Below, piece by piece: positions 1-11,038 of a stretch of 64,000 bases of DNA; position 1 is the stretch's first letter; every line of letters begins with the position of its first letter. The notes under the pieces were generated by a model. The model made no database searches. It had not been told where the DNA came from and saw nothing but the letters and a program-made list of their open reading frames with translations. A program made the translations under genes and the position numbers. Source of the DNA: Lithobates sylvaticus (Eukaryota; Chordata; Amphibia; Anura; Ranidae); NCBI GenBank assembly GCA_028564925.1, contig CM053027.1, positions 239,296,715-239,360,714 on the forward strand, read 5' to 3'.

Positions 1-198
1 ATCGCAAAAAATAAAAATCACAGAGGCAATCAAATACCATCAAAAGAAAGCTCTATTTGTGGGAAGAAAAGGACGCAAATTTCGTTTGGTTACAAAATTG
101 CATGACCGCGCAATTACCAGTTAAAGTAGTGCAGTGCGAAATTGAAAAAAGACCTCTGGTCCTTTGGCTGCCAAATGGTCCGGGGCTGAAGTGGTTAA
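1..198 (-). repeat. End of a TTAA-flanked ranid-type repeat
   Basis: This stretch is the reverse complement of 47476-47675 with very few differences, and ends at the same edge (ggggctgaagtgg followed by TTAA at 195-198). The TTAA target and short conserved edge suggest a piggyBac-type non-autonomous element, but no transposase is seen. Only one end is inside the window. The 62-codon frame here is also present at 47.3-47.6 kb and is a by-product of the repeat, not a gene. Confidence 0.75.
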
Positions 199-562
199 AG
201 ACATTTACAATTTCCAGAGAAAAAGCAGTTATCTATCCAGTGTAAATTATAGCATAAAGTTTTTTATAAAACAGATTCCTCACATTTCCACTCCTGCGCT
301 ACTTTATACATATTACGGCATACCTCAGTTTACTCCAGGCTACGCATGCAAGACCCTGTCATCTTTCTTAAAAACAAACATTTAGCAAACCATGGTCAAT
401 CTCAAAGCCTGTAAAGAGCCTCTCCTCTTGCTCCAGTGTGAAAGCCTGAGTACTCTTGCGCTTGCAGGATGGTAAAAAAAGTCCTTCAAGCAGCATCTTT
501 GCAGTGCTGTAGGAGTGGTGTACATGACGCTCCTAAAGCGCCCCCTGCCCATTGAAATCAAT
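199..562. other. Unassigned intergenic DNA
   Basis: No coding signal, terminal repeat or tandem array was recognised here. Short open frames are random. Confidence 0.4.
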
Positions 563-692
563 GGGCAACGCAGCTGAACCGCCGGCAAAGCTGTTCATCC
601 GCTGACACCCGCTATCCCATAGGGATGCATGTATGTCCGTATTTCATCCGAAAACGGATGCCTGAAATACGGACATACGGTGAAAGGGGCCT
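563..692. repeat. Fragment of a PIF/Harbinger-type foldback MITE
   Basis: The motif cgctgacacccgctatccca and the following atgtatgtccgt, plus a terminal acggacatacggt, match the right half of the complete 602-bp foldback at 19830-20431. Only one end is present, so this is a remnant. Confidence 0.65.
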
Positions 693-1269
693 AACTATAA
701 GGCAAAAGTTTTTTTTGTTGCTTTAGTTTTGGATAGCATAGAGAGGGATCAGAACACCTGTCAGGTTTTTATTGCTGTCTGTGGCTACAGAGATTCACCC
801 TCCCCATTTGTCCGCTTTACTGCCATCATAGAAAGTGGAAGTAAAAGAAAATTCTACATTTTGGGTTGACACCAGAACAGTGATAGAGGGGACATTTTCC
901 AATGGGGACACTAGCTGTGGTGACTCTGGCAACCCCCCAGGAGTCCCTTACTGTGGAGGGATTTCCTCTCACTTCCTGTTTTTGGCTATGGGACAGGAAG
1001 TGAAGGGAAATCTCTCCTGTACATTGATAGCAAAAAAACTGACAGGGGTTCTAACCCTCTCTTCTCTTGCCAATATGCAAAAAAATATATATATATATAT
1101 ATTTTGACTCTAGTTCTACTTTCAAAAGTAGTACAGGAACCTTTTTCTAAATCACACCATGAATTAATATGAACGGGCACCATTGACAACAATGTGATTT
1201 CCATTGTCCTGTGATTCTGTGCATTTTAGGTCACATCTGAAAACGCACTAGTGAGAACAGAACCTAAAA
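693..1269. other. Unassigned DNA with a short (TA)n tract
   Basis: A TA dinucleotide run lies at about 1084-1106. From about 1112 to 1260 there is a fragment resembling a MITE family (the phrase aaagtagtacaggaacc also occurs in the MITE at 43609-43863). No gene is seen. Confidence 0.4.
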
Positions 1270-1780
1270 GAAGGATAAGTTCACTTGTCAATGCAATGTC
1301 AGGCTCCTGCACACAATCCCTTCAGCTTTCTGACTATACTTCTGTACAAGCTTTCGTTGAGAAAGCTGGAGGAAGATTGAATGAACTAGGACCATGCTGA
1401 TCAGCACGCTCGTAGTCCACTGAGAATTACAATCCATCTGCCGTTGTGGAAGATGGGACTTGTAGTTTATTCATTCACAGATCCCTGTGAATGAATGTTG
1501 TCACTGTGTGGGTGGAGCCAATTTGAAAATGTGACAGCAGCTATAGGGGAGAACAACCCCCACCTGCTATAAAGGTCGGGGACTCTGGGGGTGTGCTGTG
1601 CTGGAACAGGTTCCACCCTAAATACACATGTAACATGTTCCAAAGGTTAACTTATCATTTAAGGGAAGTTTTAGTTATTAGTTTTATTTTGCAAGATTTT
1701 ATTTTACTCAATGCCACTTTGTTGCCTATGCTAGGTGCTTTCCTAAGAATGGCCTTAGGCAGCACTGGAAGGGAGTACTG
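1270..1780. repeat. Dispersed repeat, copy A (relative at 7567-7960)
   Basis: The order of motifs (a block around gaatgaatg, then gggcggagcc/gggtggagcc-like sequence, a block ending in acatgtaacatgttcc, then aggttaacttatcattta) is shared loosely with 7567-7960, which ends in acatgttacacgttcc and aggtaaacttaacctt. This marks an old dispersed repeat of unknown class. Confidence 0.45.
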
Positions 1781-2699
1781 ATGCTAATTTAGGGTCCTGT
1801 ATTAATGTGTAGAAATGTAACTTTTATTTTCATTTAGATATACAAAATTATGATTTTATATGTATACCGATAGGCTACTTATGACTTGTATGATAATTAG
1901 ACTGCTACTTTGATGTATTTTTACTCCTGGTCTGTTATTTAGACACATTTGATTAGCAGTTCCTGGTACACTATAAATGCACTCTTACAGGTAATACAAT
2001 TAGAGGCTTGACAAAGGGGGAACCCCCCGAAATGTGCCATTTAGTGCCTAGCAACTAATCCAGGCCTGAAGTAAAGGCAGAGTAGATACCATGGCTATGG
2101 AGGACGCTACTAGCATGCCTGACTGCCAGCCACAGCAGGCTCTAACATCATCCAGAAGCCACAGCACAGGAGCATGCAAGTGGAGCCATATAAGTTATTT
2201 ACTATTAAAGTACTACTTTGCAGTCCCTATTTTTATATCCAAGTAGTTTAGACAACGTTGAACTCTTGAGTGTTGTTTCCCATGACAACCATGAAAAGAC
2301 CATTTATGTTGGAGAATATATGTGAGTGCACCATTACAAATTCTTCCTCTTCCTGGCCACATTTAATGATTCATGGTGCGTCCAATCTTGTTTTCTCTTT
2401 TTTGAATACTGAGGCTTTGTGATGTGTCACATAATATACCAAGCCACCACAGATTTTTTTTTTGATGGGGTCAACATGGTTTGCTGGATATCTGACAGAA
2501 GATTGAAGGAAAAGTTTTGTATGAAGAGCATGGATTAAACTGATAAGAGCTGCACAAATGAGGACACCAACAATAAGTCCTTTTCAAGTGATTTTCTTTC
2601 ATTTAGCAGATCTATTTCAAGATATCGAGATGAAAATGTTGGCTGCTGCTGGAATAAAAGACCAGTAATTGGAGGCTGAAGCTTGCCCATACTAGCAGT
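1781..2699. other. Unassigned intergenic DNA
   Basis: AT-rich sequence without a convincing exon, terminal repeat or array. A phrase at about 2010-2045 (acaaagggggaaccccccga) resembles edges of retroelements seen in frogs but is too short to classify. Confidence 0.35.
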
Positions 2700-2850
2700 G
2701 TGAATTTTGACATCAAATTTCGATTTAGTTTTAGTCGTATTTTAGTCATCTGAATTGTTTTAGTCATATTTTGGTCGACTAAAATGTCCAGTACATTTTG
2801 GTTGACTAAAATCGAATAGGTCTAGTTAAATTGTAATGCATTATTTAAAG
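2700..2850. repeat. Degenerate TAGTC/GACTA tandem repeat
   Basis: Repeated tttagtc and gactaaaat motifs alternate in both orientations over about 150 bases, forming an imperfect tandem and palindromic patch. No coding potential. Probably a remnant of a transposable-element terminus. Confidence 0.5.
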
Positions 2851-2879
2851 CGTTTTGGCATCTGTACTTAGTACTGCAA

Positions 2880-3205
2880 GGCTCGGTTCACACTTTCGCA
2901 GTTTTTTTATTGCTTTTTGCAGAAATGCACTACGATCCATTTAACATGGTTTCCTATGGGACACATTCACATCTATCCTTTTTTCAACCACTGCGTTTTT
3001 AGGAAGGGTCAGGGACTTTTTTTAAAGCAAAACGGTGCATGTAGTGTGTTTTTTTGCCTCGATTTTACTTTGATTGCGTTTTTTAATTAAAATTGCCCAA
3101 CATAAAAAAAAAAAAAAAAGCATAAAAAAATGCAAATGGCTTTAAAAACGCAGGAAAAACATGTGTGCAAAAACGCACTGCAAAAAGCACTGCAGAAATG
3201 GATCA
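2880..3205. repeat. MITE-like repeat (ggctcggttcacact edge)
   Basis: The edge ggctcggttcacac and internal blocks (tgcatttctgca, cctatgg, aaaaacgca) are shared with 17650-17915 in the opposite orientation. A PIF/Harbinger-type MITE is inferred from the edge, which resembles that of the element at 43609-43863. The far end is eroded by A-rich sequence. Confidence 0.5.
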
Positions 3206-3299
3206 AAAGCAAACTGAATATGTGTAATTTCAGTCTTAGTCTGGGGTGACACTTTCTGCATTACCTTTTTATTCATATCAATGAACATTAAGGGGCAGA

Positions 3300-3447
3300 T
3301 TTACTAAAACTGGAGTGCTCAGAATCTGGTGCAGCTGTGCATGGTAGGCAATCAGCTTGTTCAGTTAAGCTTTGGCAATAAAACCTGGAAGCTGATTGGT
3401 TTCTATACAGAGCTGTACCAGATTTTGCACTCTCCAGTTTTAGTAAA
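3300..3447. mobile_element. MITE with TTTACTAAAACTGGAGTGC-type inverted ends
   Basis: The left end tttactaaaactggagtgc and the right end gcactctccagttttagtaaa are inverted copies of each other with few changes. The interior carries the caccagatt/aatctggtg pair typical of the same family at 8645-8797. Non-autonomous DNA element, no coding content. Confidence 0.75.
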
Positions 3448-3475
3448 AAAAAAAAAAAACCTTAGTGCAGACTTA

Positions 3476-3862
3476 TGCCGCATACACATGATCGCACATT
3501 CAGACAACAAAATCCATGGGATTTTTTTCCGACGGATGTTGGCTCAAACTTGTCTTGCATACACATGGTCACACAATGTTGTCAGAAATTCCAAATGTCA
3601 AGAACGTGGGGACGTACAACACATACGACAAGCCAAGAAAAATTAAGTTCATTAGCCAGTGAAGCTCTTCTGCTTGATTCCGCGCATGCGTGGAACTTTG
3701 TGCGTTGGAATGTGTACACACGATCGGAATTTACTAGGACGGATTTTGTTGTCGGAAATTCTGATAGAAAATGTCCAATGGAGCCTACACATGGTCAGAA
3801 TTTCTGACAAAAAGCTCCCATCGAACATTTCTGTCGGAAAATCCGACTGTGTGTACGGTGCA
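3476..3862. mobile_element. PIF/Harbinger-type MITE (acacgatcgg family), TTA target duplication
   Basis: Starts TGCCGCATACACATGATCG and ends with gactgtgtgtacggtgca, flanked on both sides by TTA (3473-3475 and 3863-3865). Interior shows repeated gtcggaaatt-like blocks. Relatives in this window are at 21954-22213, 42618-43031, 50240-50283 and about 61079-61500. The 3-bp TWA target fits PIF/Harbinger. The open frames inside are not genes. Confidence 0.8.
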
Positions 3863-3968
3863 TTAGCCTGTTTAAGTGCATTAATGTGCAGTGTGGTAAG
3901 GCAGCCTATTTTAAAATTTTCATTTTTTAACAGACTTCCAACATTTTATTTGCAGTGCAGCACATTAA

Positions 3969-4120
3969 GGCTCCATTCACACCTGAGCGATCCGAAATCG
4001 CGGCAAATCGGGCGGCGCTTGTGCGATGCCATTACTTCCTAATGGCACCGCAATCGCAGAGCGATTTTGAATTGCTGCGATTCCGCCTGTGATTTGGACT
4101 GCTCAGGTGTGGATGAAGCC
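3969..4120. mobile_element. Short MITE with GGCTCCATTCACACCTGAGC ends, TAA target duplication
   Basis: Left end ggctccattcacacctgagc matches the inverted right end gctcaggtgtggatgaagcc with two or three mismatches. TAA flanks both sides. The whole unit can fold as one stem around cgcaatcgcagagcg. PIF/Harbinger-type by target and edge. Confidence 0.8.
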
Positions 4121-4344
4121 TAAAATGCACATATGCTTCACATCTGTGTATTGCGCACCAAATCTCATGTGCCTTGTTGCAGGCCGACTATGTGTATTGG
4201 GATGCAATTCAAAATAAATGGCTTAACAAACCACCGCACCTAGTTTTATGCATTACCATTTGTTGCAGCAACACATGGTATAATGAACATTGCCAAAACA
4301 CAAAAAGTCCTAATGTGTTGTGAATTTAAATATTGTTCCCCTAC

Positions 4345-4772
4345 AATACAATTCTGTTCTATATAGTTTATTTACAGAATCCCTACAAGTTTCTACAGTT
4401 ATTTGCTATTAAAACATCCTTTAGGTCCAACCCAATTAGCAAATCTAACACAAGTCCAGGAGTGTATATTTACAAACATAATGCAAGGCACAATTAAAAA
4501 AAAGTAATTCCTAAATACAAAAATACCAAATTTTGTTAAAAAAAATGTCCATCCCTTTTGAAGCTATTAACCAAGAAGATAACTTTTTTTTTTTACATGA
4601 ATTTAGTGCAATCAGCAGTACATCAAGGCATTTCATTGGCACTTCATATCAGGCAGGTTTTCGTGCAGTAGGCATCCCATCTTAGAGAATATTCCTTTAC
4701 ATTTTACATCTCAGAAGTGATGACTTATTACATGTCCCATAAGGATGATTGTGAGAATAAGAATGCTGTTTC
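4345..4772 (-). CDS. Terminal exon of a CCP-domain complement-regulator-like gene (62 coding bases plus 3' UTR)
   Basis: On the minus strand a strong acceptor (a long CT tract followed by tctctctaaag) precedes an exon starting at 4772. Entered in phase 1 it reads N-S-I-L-I-L-T-I-I-L-M-G-H-V-I-S-H-H-F and stops at 4711-4713. The leading GA completes a glycine codon with the final G of the exon at 8428-8460. The tail is 13-14 hydrophobic residues with almost nothing after it, which is the usual form of a GPI-anchor signal; a short transmembrane anchor is the alternative. The sequence beyond the stop is unique, AT-rich and holds AATAAA at 4372-4367, so the 3' UTR is taken to end near 4345. The splice chain is inferred from phase and signals; no transcript was seen. 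Confidence 0.55.
4367..4372 (-). promoter_or_regulatory. Candidate poly(A) signal AATAAA
   Basis: TTTATT on the plus strand reads AATAAA on the minus strand about 340 bases after the stop codon at 4711. It is the nearest canonical signal downstream of that stop that I found. Confidence 0.4.
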
Positions 4773-5488
4773 CTTTAGAGAGAAAGAGAGAGAGAGAAAA
4801 AAAAAGGAAGAGTAAATTACATAACGGTACATTTAATAATAAAAGAAAATACCAGGGCTGCACACTTGAACAAACTAAGATAGTTTAATAATTACTGTAT
4901 TTACAGGATAAACAAGCAAGACATGGATATACAATGTAAAAATAAACCTGTCAAGAGAAAAATGTGTGGACAGGCATTCACAAGCTCCTTCGGAAAATGC
5001 TATTTTCCTAGCTCTAATTTTGATCTTCGTTCAATATTATCAGTCATTGACCAAAAATATGCATACACAGCCAGTTAAGTCTTGAGTTTTACTGTACACT
5101 TTTTTTTTAAGGCAATTAACTGTTGACCAACTCACATTTTTCAGTAGTTCAGTTACACATTTCTTTCAGGACAGATTTCCTTTACCCCCATTTGCTCATC
5201 ATACACTACCTTATTTATAGCCATCTGAACATCACTGAATCTCACTGGGCCAAGATGAAAATGAACCAGGTATATCACTAATTAAAAAATGCTATATATT
5301 TGTGAATAAAGTTTAATTCTCAACATAGCACATTTTATATAAAACACACCTGCATGAAACACCTTTAAAAAGCAAAGCCTGGTACCAATTGCAGCAAAAC
5401 GAGAGCATTTAAAATGAGGATAGAATAGATAGATAGAATTTAAAAAGGGTATTCTTGTGCCCAAAAGAAGAGTCACAAAAAGCTAGCT

Positions 5489-5560
5489 AGCTATATATTA
5501 TATATATATATATATATATATTACATACATACATACATACATACATATACACACATACAC
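5489..5560. repeat. (TA)n and (CATA)n microsatellites
   Basis: A TA run of about 30 bases is followed by catacata repeats and then acacatacaca. Simple repeats, likely length-polymorphic. Confidence 0.9.
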
Positions 5561-6277
5561 ACACGTTTCATAACCACAGAAGTCACTTGTATTAAATAAT
5601 TAACTATTTCTTACATGGGTACCTTCTATTTTCTCACCTTCATACAAAGTGGTCTTCTATTAATTTGAAAAAGTGGTAACCAAGCACTCAGAAGTACAGG
5701 AGGAGGGTAAATATTTGCAAAAAAGATCACCCTAGGCATTGGGACAGCTGAAGCAGTAAACAAAATATGCCAGCAAATATGTAGGCACCTTAAAAAGCCT
5801 TCATACTATGAGTGAGTGAAATGAATTTTTACAGTAACTTTGGATATTTTAATGTAATTTTGCCTTTGCAGCAAAATGCTTCGAAGATGAGGACGAAAGC
5901 AAAATGAAGATAGTGCTTTTTTTCAAGCGTACAATGGCCTCTGAGCATTTGGGAAGTTTACATTTTTTTAACCTGTTCTTGTAACCAAAAAAGGACCCTC
6001 ATTAGCTGGGAACCTGAGGTTGGATAATGTACTAAACATGGCATATTGTAAGGACTAACAGTTTGTTCACATATTGTAGCATGTACCCATTTTTTGCCCA
6101 TGTATTGCCAAAATTGCTCTTTTGTGTTCCATATATTGCACTGTCCAGATTTTCCAACATAAAACAAAAGTAATGCGTTTCCTGCATGTTATAAGGTTTG
6201 CCTATATGCTGCCTATGTATGGATTACAATCGCCTGTTTCTTGCTCATATTTTCATGATTACCTATTTGCTACACAA

Positions 6278-6571
6278 TAGGGATAAAACTTTTTTGTGGA
6301 AGGAAGTTTAAAAAGACACGTGGCCACTCAGTAAAATTAGAAGAAAAGAGGTTTAACCTTAAACTACGTAAAGGGTTCTTTACTGTAAGAGTGGCAAGGA
6401 TGTGGAATTCCCTTCCACAGGTGGTGGTCTCAACGGGGGGCATCAATAGATTAAAAAAACTATTAGATAAGCACATGAACAACTGCAACATACAGGGATA
6501 TACAATCACACACATAGGTTGGACTTGATGGACCTTTTTCAACCTCACCTACTATGTAACTATGCAACTAC
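6278..6571 (+). mobile_element. CR1/L2-like LINE 3' end
   Basis: Plus-strand translation gives the conserved C-terminal phrase WNSLPQVVVSTGG and then RLKKLLDKHM, the usual end of the reverse-transcriptase ORF in CR1/L2-like LINEs. It is followed by ggttggacttgatggacc and ends in ctatgtaactatgcaac, the short tail repeat used by this group in frogs. 5'-truncated, as is common for LINEs. Confidence 0.8.
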
Positions 6572-6802
6572 TCATGTATTGTAAAGCCTGCCTGCTTGTT
6601 GCCTTTGTAATGTCACAAATGCCTTCTTTTCCCCTCAGAATTGTCACAATTGTTGTCTGCATGTTGTAACAACTGCTCATTTGTTGCCCACATGCAAACA
6701 TTGGCCTTTTATTGCAAGCTTATTTTACAAGTGCCTTTTTATTTCCCCAATTGTTACACTTGTCTGTTTCTTCCTTGCATGTTGTTAGTTTTGTTTGCCT
6801 TA

Positions 6803-7153
6803 AAACCTCTTTCACACCACACCGCCCATTTAGCGGCGTTTTACCGTCGGATTTGCTGCGCATTTCGGCCGCTAGCGGGGTGCTTCCCCCCCCCGCTGGC
6901 GGCCGAGAAAGGGTTAAAACCCCCGGCAAAACGCCGCAATAGCCGGTGGAAAAGCGGTGAGTTCACCGCTCCTTCACCGCTCCAAAGAAGCTGCTGGCAG
7001 GACTTTTCCTGACGTCCTGCCAGCGCACCGCTGCAGTGTAAAAGCCCTCGGGCTTTCACACTGCAGACAATGGTGCAGCTGTTTTAGGGCTGATTGCAGG
7101 CGCTATTTCTAACGATATAGCGCCTGCAAAACGCCCTTGGTGTGAAAGGGGTC
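6803..7153. mobile_element. PIF/Harbinger-type MITE with cctctttcacacc ends, TTA target duplication
   Basis: The left end aaacctctttcacacca and inverted right end tggtgtgaaaggggtc match closely; TTA flanks both sides (6800-6802 and 7154-7156). The interior is GC-rich (ccgctagcgggg, ccgctggcgg), with several short inverted pairs. Short frames across it are not genes. Confidence 0.8.
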
Positions 7154-7566
7154 TTATTGTCAAGTAGGATTGGTTTGTTTAAAACACTATATGACTATAC
7201 TATAATTAAATTCCCTGCAGGGCTGTCACTATCAAGCTATCAACTATCTTGGAACTGTTATTGCCAAATCACAGGAGGGAACCTGACATAGGTATTGTAA
7301 AAATTTGGCATTATTATCATTTTGTTGCTTGTATATTATATTGGCTGCCTGTTTGTTTCCTGCATATTATCATGACTGCCCATTTCTTGCTCGCATATTA
7401 TTATTATTGTAATCATTATTGCCGCTCTCTTGCTCGTGTATTGTCAGGATATCTATGTTATGCCTTTATTGTGAAGTCACTGTTGGCTATATTAATTAAA
7501 TTAAAAGAATGATAAGTTCCCTTTTAAAAAAAGGGAAAAAAATGTGCATTTATTTTTTGTTGCAGG

Positions 7567-7960
7567 AGACTGGAAAGCATTGCACTAGCGATCAGCAGAT
7601 GTCAATGTATCGGCTTACCTGTACATCCTGTATGGGTAAGCCGATACTTGCTGACAGGAAGACCCAATGAGCTGCCACAGCGCTGTGGTAGATCATTGGG
7701 AACTACAAGCCAACAGCCACTAAGGATGTCAGGGCTTGTGGTTCATTCAGACACGTGGAGTTGTGTGTCTGAATGACGCAGTCGTGTGGGCGGACCCCCG
7801 CATGGCCGCATTGCTTTCAAATAGTGGCAGCTAGTACGGGGAACTTCTCCCCATACTTCTGCCATGGGGGGAGCAGCGGGCGGCTGCAGCATTGGAAACA
7901 TGTTACACGTTCCACCTTAAAATCTCCCAAAGGTAAACTTAACCTTTAAATCCCCCACTG
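7567..7960. repeat. Dispersed repeat, copy B (relative at 1270-1780)
   Basis: Contains an internal inverted pair (atcggcttacctgtac / gggtaagccgat) near 7608-7645, a gaactacaag motif, a gtgtgggcggac block and a closing acatgttacacgttccacc. The same order occurs at 1270-1780. Class not determined. Confidence 0.5.
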
Positions 7961-8427
7961 GCCTGTCACTTGGCCTAAGGCTGATTTGGTAACATTTTAG
8001 AGTTTATTTATTTTTTTATCAGGTAAAGTAGATAACATCTTGTTTTTTTTAAATAAGTTTTTAAACTGAAAATCTGTCTTTTACAACAAAAAAATGTAAT
8101 ACATGACAAAGGATTCCCAGAGTACTATAATTACCTAAAGCGACAAAACTTCCTGCTTTGGTGCTTGCTTTGTCTGACTGAAACTTCAGACTGAGCTGAC
8201 ACATAAGGGACAATCTCTCTTTTTCACTGGCAAGTTTAAATGTCAGTGTAACTTATTGAGCTTTATATTTAAATGCAAGATTTACCTGACAAAAAAGTTA
8301 AGTATTTTTAAAACATTTTCTAGTCATTGCTAGAAAGAGATTATATGTACAAAACATTCAAGACATTCACTATCATACTTAATCAGAGTAAAGTCTGGGG
8401 AATTACTAAACAAATTAGTTTTCTTAC

Positions 8428-8460
8428 CCATAATTTCTGCAACATTGTCCCCTAAAAGAT
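8428..8460 (-). CDS. 33-base linker exon of the CCP gene (D-L-L-G-D-N-V-A-E-I-M-G)
   Basis: The minus strand shows acceptor tttattttag, then 33 bases, then donor GTAAGA. Read in phase 1 it gives L-L-G-D-N-V-A-E-I-M, with its first two bases AT completing an aspartate codon with the last G of the CCP exon at 22808, and its last G completing glycine with the terminal exon. Both boundaries are therefore phase 1, the phase used by CCP exons generally. The peptide has the small residues (G-D-N, G-N-S) expected near a GPI attachment site. It is short, so chance cannot be excluded; the matched phase on both sides is the main support. Confidence 0.5.
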
Positions 8461-8644
8461 CTAAAATAAATGAAAGATTTATGAAGATGAATTAATAAAG
8501 ATAATAACATGCATATCTCCACAAAAAAACTTCAATAAAGGAATTCAATAGCAATCTCAAAATATAAGGCACAGAACAAACAGGATTTTTGACCTACTGT
8601 AATGTCATTTTCTTTGAGTTCATTAAGGAATGCAACAGGGTCGA

Positions 8645-8797
8645 TTTACTAAAACTGGTTAACTCAGAATCTGGTGCAGCTGTGCATGGTAGCCAATCAA
8701 CTATAGCTTGTTCAATTAAGCTTTTGACAATAAAACCTGGAAGCAGATTGGCTACCATGCACAGTTGCACCAGATTTTGCACTCTGGTTTTAGTAAA
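8645..8797. mobile_element. MITE with TTTACTAAAACTGG ends (relative of 3300-3447)
   Basis: Inverted ends tttactaaaactgg and ccagttttagtaaa-like (actctggttttagtaaa). Interior inverted pairs around atctggtgcagctgtgcatgg and catgcacagttgcaccagat let it fold into one long stem. Non-coding. Confidence 0.75.
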
Positions 8798-8845
8798 TGT
8801 CCCGCAATGTCGTAAGAATTGTCTAGGGCAACTAGGTTAGGCTTT

Positions 8846-8980
8846 ATGTACACTACAGCTGCTAAACTTGCGTTTAGGAGCTTATGGCCTTTTTTTTGCC
8901 AAAGCTCCTAAACTCAACTCCATTAAAGCCTATGTGAAATGTACACATAGCCATTTACCAGAGTTTAGGAGCGGTTATGA
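8846..8980. repeat. MITE fragment with gtttaggagc inverted blocks
   Basis: gcgtttaggagctta near 8870 pairs with gctcctaaactcaac near 8905 and recurs as gagtttaggagcgg near 8960. Ends are not clear. Confidence 0.5.
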
Positions 8981-9929
8981 TTAGGGGAGCTTCAACCTCC
9001 CTCTTATGAACTCAAAAGAATCGTGAATAATACAGAACCTACATGAACATTATTAACATTTTACCCTCTGTAACGAGATCAAAGATCCAGAAGGCAGATA
9101 TTTATTACTCCAAGGCTTATTACTAGATACTGAAATTACAGTTGTTTCTTATTATGCCCCCAATAGAAACCCACTTTCTTTACTTTCCCATTTACTTACA
9201 GTGGTGGATTCTCATAAAAAAGGCACTCTTATAATGTGTGGGGACTCTAATCAAGTATTATACCCCATCTTCGACAAATCACCTACACCCCCAACCAGGC
9301 CCGGACTGGCCATAGGGCAGACTGGGCATTTGCCCGATGGGCCGGGGCCGCCCGCTCGATATGATGTTGCTGTTCAGGCCGCACAGCGGGAGGTAAGCGG
9401 CGACCGCGGCCTGAACATGGTTAACACAGGCCGTGGCCGCTGCTCGCCGCTACCGCTATGCGGCTGTTCCCGTGTCTATGGCGGAACTTTCGGCTGCATG
9501 GGCTGAGCTGTGTGTCTCTCACACACAGCTCAGCTTCAGCGCCACACTCACAGTTCCGCTCTTTGCTCCCAGGCACTGCTCCTTCTCCTCCAGCTAAGGT
9601 GTCCGCATGGTGGTGCAAGGGGGAGGGCTGCTGTCAAGACGTTTCCCCCCCTCTTCCCCCTTTCTCTTGTCGGCAGCAAGCTTCCCTCACCATTGGCCAC
9701 AACAGAGGGCCAATCGGAGAACTAGAGGGGCATCATGGGAAATGTAGTCCCAGAGATATGTGGCCCAGTTGTTTTCAGCAGGGAGCTAACTACACTACAG
9801 GCACTCTGCTGGGGGGGGGGGGGAGAGAAAACCTGGAAACAAGCTGAGAAGTGCCTGTAGCAGCTACTACAGGAGATACAAAAAATGAAAGAGAGGACTA
9901 TGCTGGGGGAACTAATAGCCCCAGCACCA

Positions 9930-10990
9930 CCAGAGAGAGCGCCACGCTGCACCAGAGAGAGAACCACGCTGCACCGCACCACCAGCGAGAGAGAGCCACG
10001 CTGCACCGCACCACCAGCGAGAGAGAGAGCCACGCTGCACCGCACCACCAGCGAGAGAGAGAGCCACGCTGTACCGCACCACCAGCAAGAGAGAGAGCCA
10101 CGCTGCACCGCACCACCAGCGAGAGAGAGAGCCACGCTGCACCGCACCACCAGCGAGAGAGAGAGCCACGCTGCACCGCACCACCAGCGAGAGAGAGAGA
10201 GACACGCTGCACCGCACCACCAGCGAGAGAGAGAGACACGCTGCACCGCACCACCAGCGAGAGAGAGCCACGCTGCACCGCACCACCAGCGAGAGAGAGC
10301 CACGCTGCACCGCACCACCAGCGAGAGAGAGCGACACGCTGCACCGCACCACCAGCGAGAGAGAGAGACACGCTGCACCACACCACCAGCGAGAGAGACA
10401 CGCTGCACCACACCACCAGCGAGAGAGACACGCTGCACCGCACCACCAGCGAGAGAGAGAGACGCTGCACCGCACCACCAGCGAGAGAGAGAGACGCTGC
10501 ACCGCACCACCAGCGAGAGAGAGCCACGCTGTACCGCACCACCAGCGAGAGAGAGCCACGCTGTACCGCACCACCAGCGAGAGAGAGCCACGCTGTACCG
10601 CACCACCAGCGAGAGAGAGCCACGCTGTACCGCACCACCAGTGAGAGAGAGCCATGCTGTACTGCACCACCAGCGAGAGAGAGCCACGCTGTACCGTACC
10701 ACCAGCGAGAGAGAGCCACGCTGTACCGCACCACCAGCGAGAGAGAGCCACGCTGTACCGTACCACCAGCGAGAGAGAGCCACGCTGTACCGCACCACCA
10801 GCGAGAGAGAGACACGCTGTACCGCACCACCAGCGAGAGAGACACGCTGTACCGCACCACCAGCGAGAGAGAGCCACGCTGTACCGCACCACCAGCGAGA
10901 GCCACGATGTACCGCACCACCAAAGAGGGAGCCATGCTGTTCCTGCACCACCAGAGAGCCACGCTGTACCGCACCACCAAAAAGAGAGCA
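9930..10990. repeat. Minisatellite of 28-36-bp units with an embedded (GA)n
   Basis: About 33 copies of a unit built from cacgctgcaccgcaccacca followed by gc and a (ga) run. Units differ in length by steps of two bases (mostly 30, 32, 34), because the GA run varies. Two variants are zoned: ctgcaccgc in the left half and ctgtaccgc in the right half. The unit lacks stop codons in most frames, so 360-444-codon open frames exist on both strands; these are artefacts of the repeat and not proteins. Confidence 0.95.
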
Positions 10991-11038
10991 GGTCAGTATC
11001 ACTGGGCAGTGTGGGCACAATAGGACTGGGACACTGTA

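Larger units (their letters stand above)
6000..7480. repeat. Degenerate minisatellite (tgcctgtttcttgc...catattgt motif), interrupted
   Basis: Variants of ttgcctgcatgttgt, ttgcccacatgc, ttgctcgcatatta and ttgctcgtgtattgt recur irregularly from about 6050 to 7450. The array is interrupted by a LINE tail (6278-6571) and a MITE (6803-7153). Unit length is about 35-40 bases but too eroded to fix by eye. Confidence 0.45.
4773..8427 (-). other. Inferred last intron of the CCP gene, repeat-filled
   Basis: Lies between the donor after 8428 (GTAAGA) and the acceptor before 4772. It contains microsatellites at 5489-5560, a LINE tail, a MITE and a degenerate minisatellite listed separately. Stretches 4830-5480, 5563-5990 and 7960-8420 hold nothing else that I recognise. 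Confidence 0.45.

Noticed and set aside
8137-8197. Possible extra exon on the minus strand (between ...tgtgtcag and gtaatta)
   Set aside because: 61 bases would shift the reading phase and break the match with the terminal exon at 4772; the sequence resembles repeat DNA.
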